Positions 44,713 through 55,514 of a stretch of 64,000 bases of DNA are shown piece after piece; the first letter of the stretch is position 1; each line of letters starts with the position of its first letter. Source of the stretch: Devosia beringensis (lineage in GTDB: Bacteria > Pseudomonadota > Alphaproteobacteria > Rhizobiales > Devosiaceae); contig NZ_CP045422.1 of NCBI RefSeq assembly GCF_014926585.1, forward strand, positions 248,001 through 312,000. Direction: 5' to 3'. The translations under genes were made by a program, and so were the position numbers. The notes below the pieces were generated by a model. The model had not been told where the DNA came from. It did no database searches and worked only from the letters and a program-made list of their open reading frames with translations.

Positions 44713-46284
44713 TCATTCCCACTCGATGGTGCCGGGGGGCTTGCTGGTCACGTCATAGACGACGCGGTTGATGCCGCGGACTTCGTTGATGATGCGGGTG
44801 GCGGTTTTGCCGAGGAAGTTCATGTCGAACTGGTAGAAATCGGCGGTCATGCCATCGACCGAGGTCACGGCGCGCAGGGCACATACGAATTCATAGGTGC
44901 GGCCATCGCCCATGACGCCGACGGTCTGGACCGGCAGCAGCACGGCAAAGGCCTGCCAGATCTTGTCGTACTGGCCGGACTTGCGGATCTCGTCGAGATA
45001 GATGGCATCGGCTTGACGGAGGATGTCGAGCTTTTCCGGGGTGATGCCGCCGGGGCAGCGGATGGCCAGACCCGGCCCGGGGAATGGGTGGCGACCGATG
45101 AAGCTCTCGGGCAGGCCCAGTTCGCGACCGAGGACGCGCACTTCATCCTTGAACAGTTCGCGCAGCGGCTCGACGAGCTGCATGTTCATGCGCTCGGGCA
45201 GGCCGCCGACATTGTGGTGGCTCTTGATGGTGACCGAAGGACCGCCGGTGAAGGAAACCGATTCGATGACGTCGGGATAAAGCGTGCCCTGGGCGAGGAA
45301 GTCGGCGCCGCCGAGCTTTTTGGCTTCTTCCTCGAAAGTCTCGATGAAGAGACGACCGATGATCTTGCGCTTGGTCTCGGGATCGGAGACGCCGTCGAGT
45401 TCGCGCAGGAAAACCTGGGAGACGTCGACATGGACGAGCGGGATATTGTACTCGTCGCGGAACATGGTGACGACCTGTTCGCTCTCGTTGAGGCGCATCA
45501 GACCGTGGTCGACATAGATGCAGGTGAGCTGATCGCCGATGGCTTCGTGGATCAGCACGGCGGCCACCGAGGAATCGACGCCGCCGGACAGACCGCAGAT
45601 CACCTTTGAGGTGCCGACCTGGGCGCGAATCTTTTCGATCATCTTGGCGCGGTAGGTGGCCATGTTCCATTCGGATTTGAGGCCGACGATGTTGTGCACG
45701 AAATTGGCCAGCAGCTTGCCGCCATCAGGCGTGTGCACCACTTCGGGGTGGAACATGGTGGTGTAGCGCTTCTTGGACTCATCGCCGGCAATGGCGAAGG
45801 GAGCGTTGGGCGAGGTCGCCATCACGGTGAAGCCCTCGGGCAGTTCGGTGACGCGATCGCCATGGCTCATCCAGACCGGATATTTGCCACCGACTTCCCA
45901 GACGCCGTCAAACAGGGCGCTGGGCTGCAGGATTTCCACATCGGCCCGACCGAATTCGCGGTGATGACCGCCTTCCACCTTGCCGCCCAGTTGCAGGCAG
46001 AAGGTCTGCTGGCCATAGCAGATTGCCAGGATCGGCAGGCCTGAATCGATGATAGACTGCGGCGCGCGCGGGCTGCCCTCATCGGTGACCGAAGCGGGTC
46101 CCCCCGAAAAGATCACGCCCTTGGGCTGCATTGCCGCGAAGGCCTCGTCCGCCTTGTTGAAGGGGTGGATTTCGCAATAGACCCCAGTCTCGCGAATGCG
46201 GCGTGCGATCAACTGGGTGACCTGCGACCCGAAGTCGACGATGAGGATCGATTGCTGGTTGTCGGCGGGGTCTGGGGTTTTCAT
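44713..46284 (-). CDS. guaA: GMP synthase (glutamine-hydrolysing)
   Basis: This 523-residue enzyme converts XMP to GMP with glutamine as ammonia donor. The class I amidotransferase domain has the nucleophile cysteine in ICYGQQ and the HPEVVHT motif. The ATP-pyrophosphatase domain has [10 protein letters not shown] (about 232-241). The C-terminal dimerisation domain ends KPPGTIEWE as in most GuaA proteins. guaB lies 4.5 kb away on the same strand, not in an operon with it. Confidence 0.97.
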   Translation of the reverse strand: MKTPDPADNQQSILIVDFGSQVTQLIARRIRETGVYCEIHPFNKADEAFAAMQPKGVIFSGGPASVTDEGSPRAPQSIIDSGLPILAICYGQQTFCLQLGGKVEGGHHREFGRADVEILQPSALFDGVWEVGGKYPVWMSHGDRVTELPEGFTVMATSPNAPFAIAGDESKKRYTTMFHPEVVHTPDGGKLLANFVHNIVGLKSEWNMATYRAKMIEKIRAQVGTSKVICGLSGGVDSSVAAVLIHEAIGDQLTCIYVDHGLMRLNESEQVVTMFRDEYNIPLVHVDVSQVFLRELDGVSDPETKRKIIGRLFIETFEEEAKKLGGADFLAQGTLYPDVIESVSFTGGPSVTIKSHHNVGGLPERMNMQLVEPLRELFKDEVRVLGRELGLPESFIGRHPFPGPGLAIRCPGGITPEKLDILRQADAIYLDEIRKSGQYDKIWQAFAVLLPVQTVGVMGDGRTYEFVCALRAVTSVDGMTADFYQFDMNFLGKTATRIINEVRGINRVVYDVTSKPPGTIEWE

Positions 46285-46433
46285 GGCGAGCCCTTAGCCG
46301 TGCTGGCGAGATTCCGCAAGATGGTGGCGTGCAGGACTGCTCTGTTGCCACAAGGATAGCAGTGCGCCGGGCAACCAAATGCGATAGGGAACGTTCCGCG
46401 CCATGCGCGTCTCCTTTCAGCCAGAGTTCTTCC

Positions 46434-47660
46434 GTGTCCCCTAACCGATTGTCCGGCGCCGACTTTCTGCGCGCTGCCGCCTGCATGCTGGTGCTGTTGC
46501 ACCATGTGGCGTTCCGTCTCGACCTCAACAAGGCGCCCGAGGGCATTCGGCCGGTGCTGGACTTCCTGGTCATGGGCAGCTTTGGCGTGGCGGTATTTTT
46601 CGTGCTCAGCGGCTTCCTGCTGGCGCGGCCGTTCTGGCTGGCGCTGGACCGGGGCGAGGCCATGCCGGACCTGGGCGTGTTCGCGCTGCGCCGTGCCGCC
46701 CGCATCCTGCCCGGCTTCTGGCTGGCGCTGGTGGTGAGCCTGGTGCTGAGCATCACGGTGAGCGGCAGCGACCTGGATGGCGAGCAGGTCATACGGTTTC
46801 TGGCCGGATTTTTCCTGGTCAGCGACTGGCACTGGCTGACGCTGTTCCCGGTCGACAATAACGGGCCGCTGTGGTCGATCGGGTTTGAGGTAACGTCCTA
46901 TATGCTGCTGCCGCTGTGCCTGGCGGGGTTGTTCCTGCTCGGCAAAGGCGGATGGACCGCCCGGCTGGCCTGGCTGGGCGTGATCGGGCTGGTGCTGGTG
47001 GCGCATGCGGCGGTCGTACAATGGGCGCCGATCGACGAGGTCGGGCGGGGCTGGAATCACGGGCTGATCGGCGGGGCCAAGGCCTGGATGCCGCGTTTCA
47101 ATCCGATCGGCTTTTTTGCCATTTTTGCCCTGGGCGCGCTGGCCGCCGGGGTGCAGGTGCAGGTAGGCCATCTGCTGCACTGGGCGTTTGACGTCATCGG
47201 CCTGGCGGCAGTGCTGGCGGCCGGCTGGGTGATGGCCAGCCACATTGGCGGGCTCAACGAGGGCTTTGGCTGGCTGGGCCTTCCCTATGGCTTCCCGGCC
47301 ATGCCGCTGGCCATCGGGGTGGCGCTGGTGGCCCTGCCCTCCTCGGTCATGGCCGGACGGCTGCTGGACAACCGCCTGTCGCGCTATGTCGCCGAGATTT
47401 CGTTCGGCATCTATATCTGGCACTTCCTGGTTATTGGGCTTTTGGCGCGGCTGGTGCCGCCGGCCTTTGACTCGAGTGGGGACGATGCCTGGACGGTCTG
47501 GCTGTGGTCGACCGGGGCGACCCTGGTCATCAGCTTTGCCGTGGCGACGGCGAGCTTCTACCTGCTCGAACGCCCCGTGGTACAATGGGCCCGCGGCCTT
47601 GAGGGCCAGGTCCGCCGCCGAGACCTAGTGCCAAGCCCTGTCAGTTCAGCAGGGCGATAG
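46434..47660 (+). CDS. Acyltransferase 3 family membrane protein
   Basis: This protein of about 408 residues has ten hydrophobic helices and the acyltransferase_3 (OafA/YrhL) pattern: an N-terminal LSGADFLRAAACMLVLLHH with the catalytic-type histidine, FFVLSGFLLARP with the R-x-x-R motif nearby (RRAARILPGFW), and LWSIGFEV. Relatives O-acetylate polysaccharides at the inner membrane. The start is uncertain: the GTG at 46434 begins just before the family domain, but an earlier GTG at 46329 is in frame. The 3' end overlaps the convergent tspO gene by 20 bp. Confidence 0.85.
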   Translation: MSPNRLSGADFLRAAACMLVLLHHVAFRLDLNKAPEGIRPVLDFLVMGSFGVAVFFVLSGFLLARPFWLALDRGEAMPDLGVFALRRAARILPGFWLALVVSLVLSITVSGSDLDGEQVIRFLAGFFLVSDWHWLTLFPVDNNGPLWSIGFEVTSYMLLPLCLAGLFLLGKGGWTARLAWLGVIGLVLVAHAAVVQWAPIDEVGRGWNHGLIGGAKAWMPRFNPIGFFAIFALGALAAGVQVQVGHLLHWAFDVIGLAAVLAAGWVMASHIGGLNEGFGWLGLPYGFPAMPLAIGVALVALPSSVMAGRLLDNRLSRYVAEISFGIYIWHFLVIGLLARLVPPAFDSSGDDAWTVWLWSTGATLVISFAVATASFYLLERPVVQWARGLEGQVRRRDLVPSPVSSAGR

Positions 47661-48126
47661 ACAGGTTGAGCAGCGACGCAAAACCGACCCATGCCGCGTA
47701 GGGAACAAACAACCAGGCCGATACCGGGTCTACACGCCGTGCCACCAGGATAAAGGCAATGATCAGCCCGAGGATGACCAGGATCACGGCAAAGGCGGGC
47801 CAGAGCATCTGCCCGATGAACCAGATGGGCGACCAGATCCAGTTGAAACCCATCTGGGCGAACCAGACCTTCATCGCGGTACTGCTGGGCGCCAGCATCC
47901 AGATGCGCCAGCCGGCCACCGCGATCATGACGTAGAGCGTGGTCCAGACCGGTCCGAAGATCCAGTTTGGCGGATTAAAGGGTGGCTTGGTCAACCCCTC
48001 GTACCAGGCGCCAGGAATGGATTGGGTGCCGATCAGGCCGCCGACGCCGATGACCACGACGAGGAAGACCGCCAGGGTGACCCAGGTGCGGGGGGCGCGG
48101 TAGTCGATGGTTGGTGCAGCGGTCAT
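47641..48126 (-). CDS. tspO: TspO/MBR family protein
   Basis: This 161-residue inner- or outer-membrane protein has five helices and the TspO signature: Y-E-G-L-T-K-P-P-F-N-P-P, FGPVWTTLYVMIAVAGW and a W-I-W-S-P-I-W-F core. Family members bind porphyrins and affect tetrapyrrole or stress responses. The aromatic and proline residues of the ligand pocket are present. It is single on its strand, 57 bp after the next minus-strand gene. Confidence 0.93.
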   Translation of the reverse strand: MTAAPTIDYRAPRTWVTLAVFLVVVIGVGGLIGTQSIPGAWYEGLTKPPFNPPNWIFGPVWTTLYVMIAVAGWRIWMLAPSSTAMKVWFAQMGFNWIWSPIWFIGQMLWPAFAVILVILGLIIAFILVARRVDPVSAWLFVPYAAWVGFASLLNLSIALLN

Positions 48127-48183
48127 ATCGGGCAGTTCCGTAAACTGGTTCTGGTCTGGTTACGCTGGCGGCAGGGCTACGGT

Positions 48184-48606
48184 TCACTGCCCCTCGGGCA
48201 GGATGCAGTCGGCCAGCACGATGGTCATGGTACCCGATGCCCCCTCATCGGGGGTAAAATCCACGCTGACGCTATCCTCGCCGGCCGACCAGCGGCCCGT
48301 AACGGTGGCAAAGAGCGGCGTCGTCTCGGCGCGCTGCGGCAGGCAGCCGCTGCGCCGGTGGCTGCCATCGGGCTGGATGATGTCGGCAATGGTGACGCGC
48401 TGGCAGCCCATGGGCGTGCAGCGCTCGGACAGCTCGACGGACCGGTTTCCCGAGGGCGCGGCAAGCACGTGCCTGGTATCGGGGGCCGGCATGGCAAACC
48501 AGAGCGCCGCCGCAGCGCTGGCGACCAGGGCCACGCCCGCAATGATGAAGATGCGGATGGTGATGAGCGCGCGCCGTTTTTCGGCCTCGGGCTGCTCCTG
48601 CGTCAT
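48184..48606 (-). CDS. Single-pass membrane protein of unknown function
   Basis: This 140-residue protein has a charged cytosolic start (MTQEQPEAEKRRA), one transmembrane helix (about 18-40) and an exported domain with four cysteines (RCTPMGC, GCLPQ, DCILP), suggesting two disulfides in the periplasm. The family is not recognised. Its start overlaps the stop of the RsmB-family gene by 4 bp, so it is coupled to it. Confidence 0.6.
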   Translation of the reverse strand: MTQEQPEAEKRRALITIRIFIIAGVALVASAAAALWFAMPAPDTRHVLAAPSGNRSVELSERCTPMGCQRVTIADIIQPDGSHRRSGCLPQRAETTPLFATVTGRWSAGEDSVSVDFTPDEGASGTMTIVLADCILPEGQ

Positions 48607-49895
48607 GCGGCGCGGCGCAGGATGTTGACGTAGAAGCCATCGGTGGCGGTCAGACGCGGGGTCAGGGCGATGCCGCCGCCGGCCGTCAGGGTGCCGGCGG
48701 GCGCGGCACTGCCGAAGGCGGTCTGCCAGAGGGCACTCGCATCGGCCGAGCCGAAGCCGGGATGGGCGGCGATGAAGGTGGCAACCTGATCATCATTCTC
48801 TTCGGGCAGGATGGAGCAGGTGATGTAGACCAGCGCCCCGCCCGGCTTGAGGAAACGCTGGCCCTCGGCGAGAATGGCGGCCTGTTCGGCGACGCGCTGC
48901 GCCAGCAGCTCGGGAGAGAGCTTCCACTTGGTATCGGGGCGGCGCCGCCAGGTCCCGGTGCCGGTACAGGGGGCGTCGATGATGACGCGATCCATCTTGC
49001 CGACGAGGTCGTCGAGCGCGCCGGGCAGCGGGGCGCGGACCTGGACATTGCGGGCGCCATTGCGCTTGAGCCGGTCATAGATCGGCGCCAGGCGGTTGCG
49101 GTCGCTGTCATAGGCAAAGATCTGGCCCTTGTTGCCCATGGCCGCGGCCAAAGCCAGGGTCTTGCCGCCCGCGCCGGCGCACAGATCGAGCACCTGGTCG
49201 CCCGGCGCGGCGCCAGCGAGCGCAGCGACGATCTGGCTGCCCTGGTCCTGCACCTCGAACCAGCCCTTGAGGTAGCCCTCATCGGTGGTGACATTGGGGG
49301 TGCGGGCATCGCCCGGGCCGGCCGGCATGGTGACGCCAAGCGCGGCAATGGCGGTGGGCACGGGGTGAAACCGGTCAAGCGACTTGAGCACGCGGTCGCG
49401 CTGGGCCTTGAGGGCATTGGTACGCAGATCGAGCGAGGGGCGGCCGGCCATGGCCCCGCCCTCGGCGATCCAGTTTTCGCCAAAGGCGCGTTCGAGCGAG
49501 GCGGCGAGCCATTCGGGCACGTCGGCGCGGATATAGGCCGGAGTGTCCTCGGGCAAGGGGCCGGTGACGCGGGCGATTTCTTCGACGCTCAAGGGCGCGG
49601 GCGCGTGATCGTCGGTGGCGAAGCTCTCATTGAGGGCGGCGGGGTCCATGGCCCAATCGCGGATAGCGACGGCCAGCACCAGCGCGCGCGGGCTGTCATC
49701 GGCCATCAGGGCGGCATGCGAAGCGCGGCGGCGCAGGGCGTCATAGACCAGGTTGCCGATGGCGGCGCGATCACCGGCCCCGGCAAAGCGGTTGGCGATG
49801 CCCCAGGCCTTGAGCGCTTCGGAGACCGGGCGCTTGCGCGTCTCGACATCGGTCAACACGGCAATAGCGGCAGAGAGGCGGCCTGGAAGGCGCAT
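48603..49895 (-). CDS. RsmB/NOP family rRNA (cytosine-C5) methyltransferase
   Basis: This 430-residue SAM-dependent methyltransferase has an N-terminal NusB-like helical region and the catalytic domain with LDLCAGAGGKTLALA (SAM binding, about 240-254). Both cysteines of the family are present: one in DAPCTGTGTWRRRPD (motif IV) and one in YITCSILPEEN (motif VI). The target is likely 16S or 23S rRNA, and the exact base cannot be assigned. It lies 9 bp after the MAPEG gene and is coupled to a small membrane protein gene. Confidence 0.88.
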   Translation of the reverse strand: MRLPGRLSAAIAVLTDVETRKRPVSEALKAWGIANRFAGAGDRAAIGNLVYDALRRRASHAALMADDSPRALVLAVAIRDWAMDPAALNESFATDDHAPAPLSVEEIARVTGPLPEDTPAYIRADVPEWLAASLERAFGENWIAEGGAMAGRPSLDLRTNALKAQRDRVLKSLDRFHPVPTAIAALGVTMPAGPGDARTPNVTTDEGYLKGWFEVQDQGSQIVAALAGAAPGDQVLDLCAGAGGKTLALAAAMGNKGQIFAYDSDRNRLAPIYDRLKRNGARNVQVRAPLPGALDDLVGKMDRVIIDAPCTGTGTWRRRPDTKWKLSPELLAQRVAEQAAILAEGQRFLKPGGALVYITCSILPEENDDQVATFIAAHPGFGSADASALWQTAFGSAAPAGTLTAGGGIALTPRLTATDGFYVNILRRAA

Positions 49896-49904
49896 GGGGC
49901 AAGC

Positions 49905-50330
49905 TCAGGTAAGGAAGACGCGAAAGAGGACCATTAGCCAGAGGATGACCAGAACCGCAAGGCCGGCGCTGTAGACAGTGAAGCGCCGCAGGACGTGATT
50001 GGTGGTGACATGGATGATGGCGTGGACGTAGCGCAGGGCCACGAAGAGCCAGGCAGCGACGACTTCGAGCCAGGTGACTCCGCCCAGCAGAAGGGCCAGC
50101 AGGGCCGCGACGTAGAACAGCACCGGCAGCTGGAACTGGTTGTCGAAGCTGTTGGAGAGCAGCCGCGCCCGGAGGGGATAGGCGGTGCGCTCGACGGCAA
50201 TGTCGGCCATGGGAATTTCGCCCGACATGACGCGCGGCACGCGCTCGCGGCCCATCAGCACAAGGATGGCCACGGTCAGCAAGGCCTGGGCGGCGATGGA
50301 CAGGATCAGGAGCTTGGCGACGAGGGGCAT
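49905..50330 (-). CDS. MAPEG family membrane protein
   Basis: This 141-residue protein has four helices with the MAPEG pattern: an R-x-x-x-x-S-N-x-F-D-N-Q-F-Q-L-P-V-L-F-Y segment (about 62-80) and A-L-R-Y-V-H-A-I-I-H near the third helix. Eukaryotic relatives act in eicosanoid and glutathione metabolism, while bacterial roles are mostly unknown. The ATG complementary to 50328-50330 has a GGAG site 8 bases upstream, and a longer frame to 50384 is less likely. Confidence 0.85.
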   Translation of the reverse strand: MPLVAKLLILSIAAQALLTVAILVLMGRERVPRVMSGEIPMADIAVERTAYPLRARLLSNSFDNQFQLPVLFYVAALLALLLGGVTWLEVVAAWLFVALRYVHAIIHVTTNHVLRRFTVYSAGLAVLVILWLMVLFRVFLT

Positions 50331-50447
50331 GAGTGCAGCTCCGCTAAAGTGTCCTATACGCGCGGCAAGGGCTTCTGGATGCATGGCATTTCTGGCAGGG
50401 GAAGGATCCGCGCGGCGATAACCGGGCGGTTGGAGGCAGGTGGACGG

Positions 50448-50508
50448 ACCCCGAGGCGGCGATCGCCTCTGGTAAATTTAAAAAATGAGACGACGCTCGC
50501 CTCGGGGT
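50448..50508. repeat. Imperfect inverted repeat with AT-rich loop
   Basis: ACCCCGAGGCG (50448-50458) pairs exactly with CGCCTCGGGGT (50498-50508). The inner parts (TCGCCTC with GAGACGA) pair again after an internal mismatch region. The loop is TGGTAAATTTAAAAAAT. A TTTTT run at 50513-50517 follows on the plus strand. Candidate structured RNA or terminator. Confidence 0.6.
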
Positions 50509-50710
50509 GCCGGTTTTTGGGACTGTCCGGTCCTAGGGGTCGCTCGCCCTGTCGCAACCGAACTTGGAACCTGTGGAAGAGGCAAAACCTCCACCCGGCT
50601 CACCGCGCCACTGTTCGCCTGCAGGCCGCCCATGCGGGGTGATGGGCCTGATTATGGCACGGGGTCGGGACGCGAGGATAAACGGCACAATGTGACCGAC
50701 TTTCGGCAAG

Positions 50711-50744
50711 TGTAGAGCCCTCGGGTCAAGCCCGAGGGTGACGG
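50711..50744 (-). repeat. Dispersed 34-nt palindromic repeat, copy 2
   Basis: Identical to copy 1 (1379-1412) over the last 29 bases, with one mismatch in the first five. It begins 31 bases after the guaB stop and has the same orientation relative to guaB that copy 1 has to the molybdoenzyme gene. Confidence 0.85.
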
Positions 50745-50774
50745 TCTACAGGTGAGAAGTCCCCCTGCCCCGGC

Positions 50775-52582
<1,808 letters not shown>

Positions 52583-53995
52583 GTGATCCGCGCCACACCC
52601 CTCATCCTGGCGGTCGCCCTGTTCATGGAACAGATGGATTCGACCGTGATCGCGACCTCCCTGCCCGCCATTGCCAGCGATATCGGCAGCGAGCCGATTG
52701 CGCTCAAGCTGGCGCTGACGGCCTATTTCGTGGCGCTGGCCATCTTCATTCCGATCAGCGGCTGGATGGCCGACCGCTTCGGGGCCAAGAACGTGTTCCG
52801 GGCGGCCATTATCGTGTTCATGCTGGGCTCGCTGGCCTGCTCATTCTCGTTCTCGCTGGAAAGCTTTGTCGGATCGCGCTTCCTGCAGGGCATTGGCAGC
52901 TCGATGATGACGCCGGTGGGAAGGCTGCTGCTGGTGCGTTCGACGCCGCGCAATGAACTGGTATCGGCCATGGCCTGGCTGACCATTCCGGCGCTGCTGG
53001 GGCCGCTGACCGGGCCGCTGATCGGCGGGTTTCTCACTACCTATCTCAGCTGGCACTGGATCTTCTGGATCAATATCCCGATCGGCATTGCCGGCATTAT
53101 CCTCGTCAGCATCTATCTGCAGGTGCCCGAGGAGCATGCGCCGCGCAAGCTCGACTTCAAGGGCTTCCTGATCGCGGCCGTGGCGTTTTCCGGCACCGTG
53201 TTCGGACTTTCGGTGGTCAGCCTGCCGGCGCTACCGATCGCCTATGGCTATGCCACGCTGGCGATCGGGGTGGGTGCCGGGGTGCTGTATTTCTGGCATG
53301 CGCGGCGCACCGAGCATCCGCTGCTTGATCCCGCCCTGTTCCGGCACCGGCTGTTCCGCTCGGCGATCATCGGCGGCTCGTTCTTCCGGGTCGGGGTCGG
53401 CGCCGTGCCGTTCCTGCTGCCGCTGATGCTGCAGCTGGGCTTCGGGCTGACGCCGTTCCAGTCGGGCGCCATCACCTTCGTCTCGGCCGTCGGCGCCATC
53501 ATGAGCAAGTTCCTGGCGGAGCGGGTCTATGCAAGGTTCGGCTTTCCGCGCACCCTGGGCTTTGCGGCGTTTTTCGGCGGCGGACTGATTGCCGCGCAGG
53601 GGCTGTTCGAGGCCGATACGCCGGTGCCGCTGATGATGGCGATCCTGCTGGCGGGCGGGGTGCTGCGCTCGGTATTCTTTACCGGCGCCAATGCGCTGGG
53701 CTATGCCGATGTGAGCGATGCCGAGGCCAGTCAGGCCACCGCCATCGTCGCAGTGGCGCAGCAGCTGAGCGTGGCCTTCGGCGTGGCGGTCGCGGGCGCC
53801 ATTCTCGAGATCAGCACGCAGATGCGCGGCTCTGCGCTGGAACTGGTCGACTTCCAGATCGCGTTTTTCGTGGTCGGGGCGCTGAGCGCGCTGGCCAGCG
53901 TCATCTACTGGCGACTGCCGGTGGATGCCGGCAGCGACGTTTCCGGCCACAGCGCCCTCAAGCGGCGTGACCGGACGCCAGATCCGGCAAATTGA
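52583..53995 (+). CDS. MFS multidrug efflux transporter (DHA2-type), paralogue 1
   Basis: This 470-residue transporter has 14 hydrophobic helices as in the DHA2 drug:H+ antiporter family. Helix 1 carries FMEQMDSTVIATSLPAIA with the conserved acidic residue (D-S-T-V-I). Motif A is SGWMADRFGAKNVFR, and motif C-like GPLTGPLIGGFL follows. The start is a GTG at 52583. It is the first of two tandem paralogues, with the second beginning in its stop codon. Substrates unknown. Confidence 0.9.
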   Translation: MIRATPLILAVALFMEQMDSTVIATSLPAIASDIGSEPIALKLALTAYFVALAIFIPISGWMADRFGAKNVFRAAIIVFMLGSLACSFSFSLESFVGSRFLQGIGSSMMTPVGRLLLVRSTPRNELVSAMAWLTIPALLGPLTGPLIGGFLTTYLSWHWIFWINIPIGIAGIILVSIYLQVPEEHAPRKLDFKGFLIAAVAFSGTVFGLSVVSLPALPIAYGYATLAIGVGAGVLYFWHARRTEHPLLDPALFRHRLFRSAIIGGSFFRVGVGAVPFLLPLMLQLGFGLTPFQSGAITFVSAVGAIMSKFLAERVYARFGFPRTLGFAAFFGGGLIAAQGLFEADTPVPLMMAILLAGGVLRSVFFTGANALGYADVSDAEASQATAIVAVAQQLSVAFGVAVAGAILEISTQMRGSALELVDFQIAFFVVGALSALASVIYWRLPVDAGSDVSGHSALKRRDRTPDPAN

Positions 53996-55389
53996 CCTTG
54001 TCCCGTATTACCCCCCTCATCCTGGCGACGGCTTTGTTCATGGAAAACATGGACTCCACGGTCATTGCCACCTCGCTGGCGGCGATTGCCGACGATATCG
54101 GCAGCGACCCGATCTCGCTCAAGCTGGCGCTGACCGCCTATCTGGTGGCGCTGGCCATCTTCATCCCGATCTCGAGCTGGATGGCGGACCGGTTCGGCGC
54201 GCGCAACGTGTTCCGTGTCGCCATGGCGGTCTTTGTGCTCGGCTCGATCGCCTGTGCCTTTGCCGACTCGCTGACGACCTTTGTCGGGGCGCGGTTCCTG
54301 CAGGGCATGGGCGGTGCACTGATGACGCCGGTGGCGCGACTGGTGCTGGTGCGCTCGACGCCGCGGCATGACCTGGTCAATGCCATGGCCTGGCTGACCA
54401 TTCCCGGGCTGATCGGGCCGATTGTCGGGCCGCCCTTTGGCGGGTTCCTGACCACCTATTTTTCCTGGCACTGGATCTTTCTGATCAATGTGCCGATCGG
54501 CATTCTGGGTATTGCGCTGGTCAGCAAGTTCCTGCCCGACACGGTGCGGGTGGCGCCGCGGGCCATTGATTTCAAGGGCTTTAGCCTGGCGGCACCGGCC
54601 TTTGCGCTGTTCGCTTTCGGCACCTCGGTGATCAGCCTGCCGGCGCTGCCGCCCATGGTGGGGGTCGGCGCCACGATCATCGGGCTGGCGCTGGCTTTTC
54701 TCTATACGCGGCATGCGCTGGCCACCGACAATCCGCTGTTTGACCTGCGGCTGCTGCGGTTTCCCTTCTTCCGCAGTGCGGTGGTGGCGGGGACCTTCTT
54801 CCGGCTCGGCCAGGGGGCTATTCCCTTCCTGTTCCCGCTGATGCTGCAGCTGAGCTTTGGCTATACGCCGTTCGAATCCGGCATGATCACCTTTGCCGGC
54901 GCCATCGGGGCGATCGTCGCCAAGTTCGTCGCCAATGGGATGTTCATGCGCATGGGCTTCCGGCTGGCGCTGGCGCTGTCGACGGCGATCTCGGCACTGG
55001 GCCTCTTAGCGATGGGGCTCTACACCCCCGAGACGGCGGTGCTGCTGATCGTGGCCATGCTGGTCTTTGTCGGCTTCTGGCAATCGATCTTCTGGACGGG
55101 CAGCAATGCCTTCGTCTTTGCCGATATCGAGGACAAGGATGCCGGCCAGGCCAATGTGATCAGCCAGGTCTCGACGCAGCTGTCGATTGCGCTGGGCGTG
55201 GCTTTGGGTGGTGGCATGCTGGAGGCCAGCCAGGCGCTGCGCGGCGGCGAACTACTGCTGGCGGACTTCCACTTCGCCTTCATGGTGCTGGCCGCGGTGT
55301 GCCTGATCTCGACGGTGATGTTCCTGCGGCTGCCCAGGAATGCCGGCCACCAGCTGACCAGTGGCCCGCATGGCGGCGGGGAGCACTAA
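53992..55389 (+). CDS. MFS multidrug efflux transporter (DHA2-type), paralogue 2
   Basis: This 465-residue paralogue of the preceding gene has the same FMENMDSTVIATSLAAIA first helix, the WMADRFGARNVFR motif A and the GPIVGPPFGGFLTTYFSWHWIF region. The two proteins align over the full length with very similar spacing, indicating tandem duplication. The start is a TTG (53992, overlapping the previous stop as TTGA) or a second TTG at 53998. Translation is probably coupled. The acidic residue of helix 1 is kept in both. Convergent with rlmE, separated by an inverted-repeat element. Confidence 0.9.
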   Translation: MTLSRITPLILATALFMENMDSTVIATSLAAIADDIGSDPISLKLALTAYLVALAIFIPISSWMADRFGARNVFRVAMAVFVLGSIACAFADSLTTFVGARFLQGMGGALMTPVARLVLVRSTPRHDLVNAMAWLTIPGLIGPIVGPPFGGFLTTYFSWHWIFLINVPIGILGIALVSKFLPDTVRVAPRAIDFKGFSLAAPAFALFAFGTSVISLPALPPMVGVGATIIGLALAFLYTRHALATDNPLFDLRLLRFPFFRSAVVAGTFFRLGQGAIPFLFPLMLQLSFGYTPFESGMITFAGAIGAIVAKFVANGMFMRMGFRLALALSTAISALGLLAMGLYTPETAVLLIVAMLVFVGFWQSIFWTGSNAFVFADIEDKDAGQANVISQVSTQLSIALGVALGGGMLEASQALRGGELLLADFHFAFMVLAAVCLISTVMFLRLPRNAGHQLTSGPHGGGEH

Positions 55390-55407
55390 GGCGCCCCAGC
55401 CGACTGT

Positions 55408-55514
55408 CTAGAGCATTTCACCGTTTCTCTGAAACGGCTCAATAGCTCCAGCACTTTGGTTTGTCGCGTTTTCGAACCGGAAAAGTGAAGCCACTTTTAC
55501 TGAAAACGCTCTAG
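55408..55514. repeat. 107-bp inverted-repeat (MITE-like) element
   Basis: The ends CTAGAGCATTTCA (55408-55420) and TGAAAACGCTCTAG (55501-55514) form imperfect terminal inverted repeats. Inside are two more stems: CCGTTTC-TCT-GAAACGG (55421-55437) and AAAAGTG-AAGC-CACTTTT (55481-55498). It resembles a family of 100-bp palindromic elements I associate with Hyphomicrobiales. Its right end contains the TAG stop codon of rlmE. Confidence 0.75.

Larger units (their letters stand above)
50331..50774. other. Long intergenic region between guaB and the MAPEG gene
   Basis: The 444-bp spacer has no recognisable protein gene. It holds a long imperfect inverted repeat (50448-50508), with AT-rich loop and a T-run just after it on the plus strand, and copy 2 of the 34-nt dispersed palindrome (50711-50744). 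A non-coding RNA is possible but I recognise no known family. Confidence 0.5.

Noticed and set aside
50518..50710. A tRNA, 4.5S or 6S RNA in the guaB-MAPEG gap
   Set aside because: No cloverleaf, no conserved signal-recognition or 6S-type structure could be drawn by eye.
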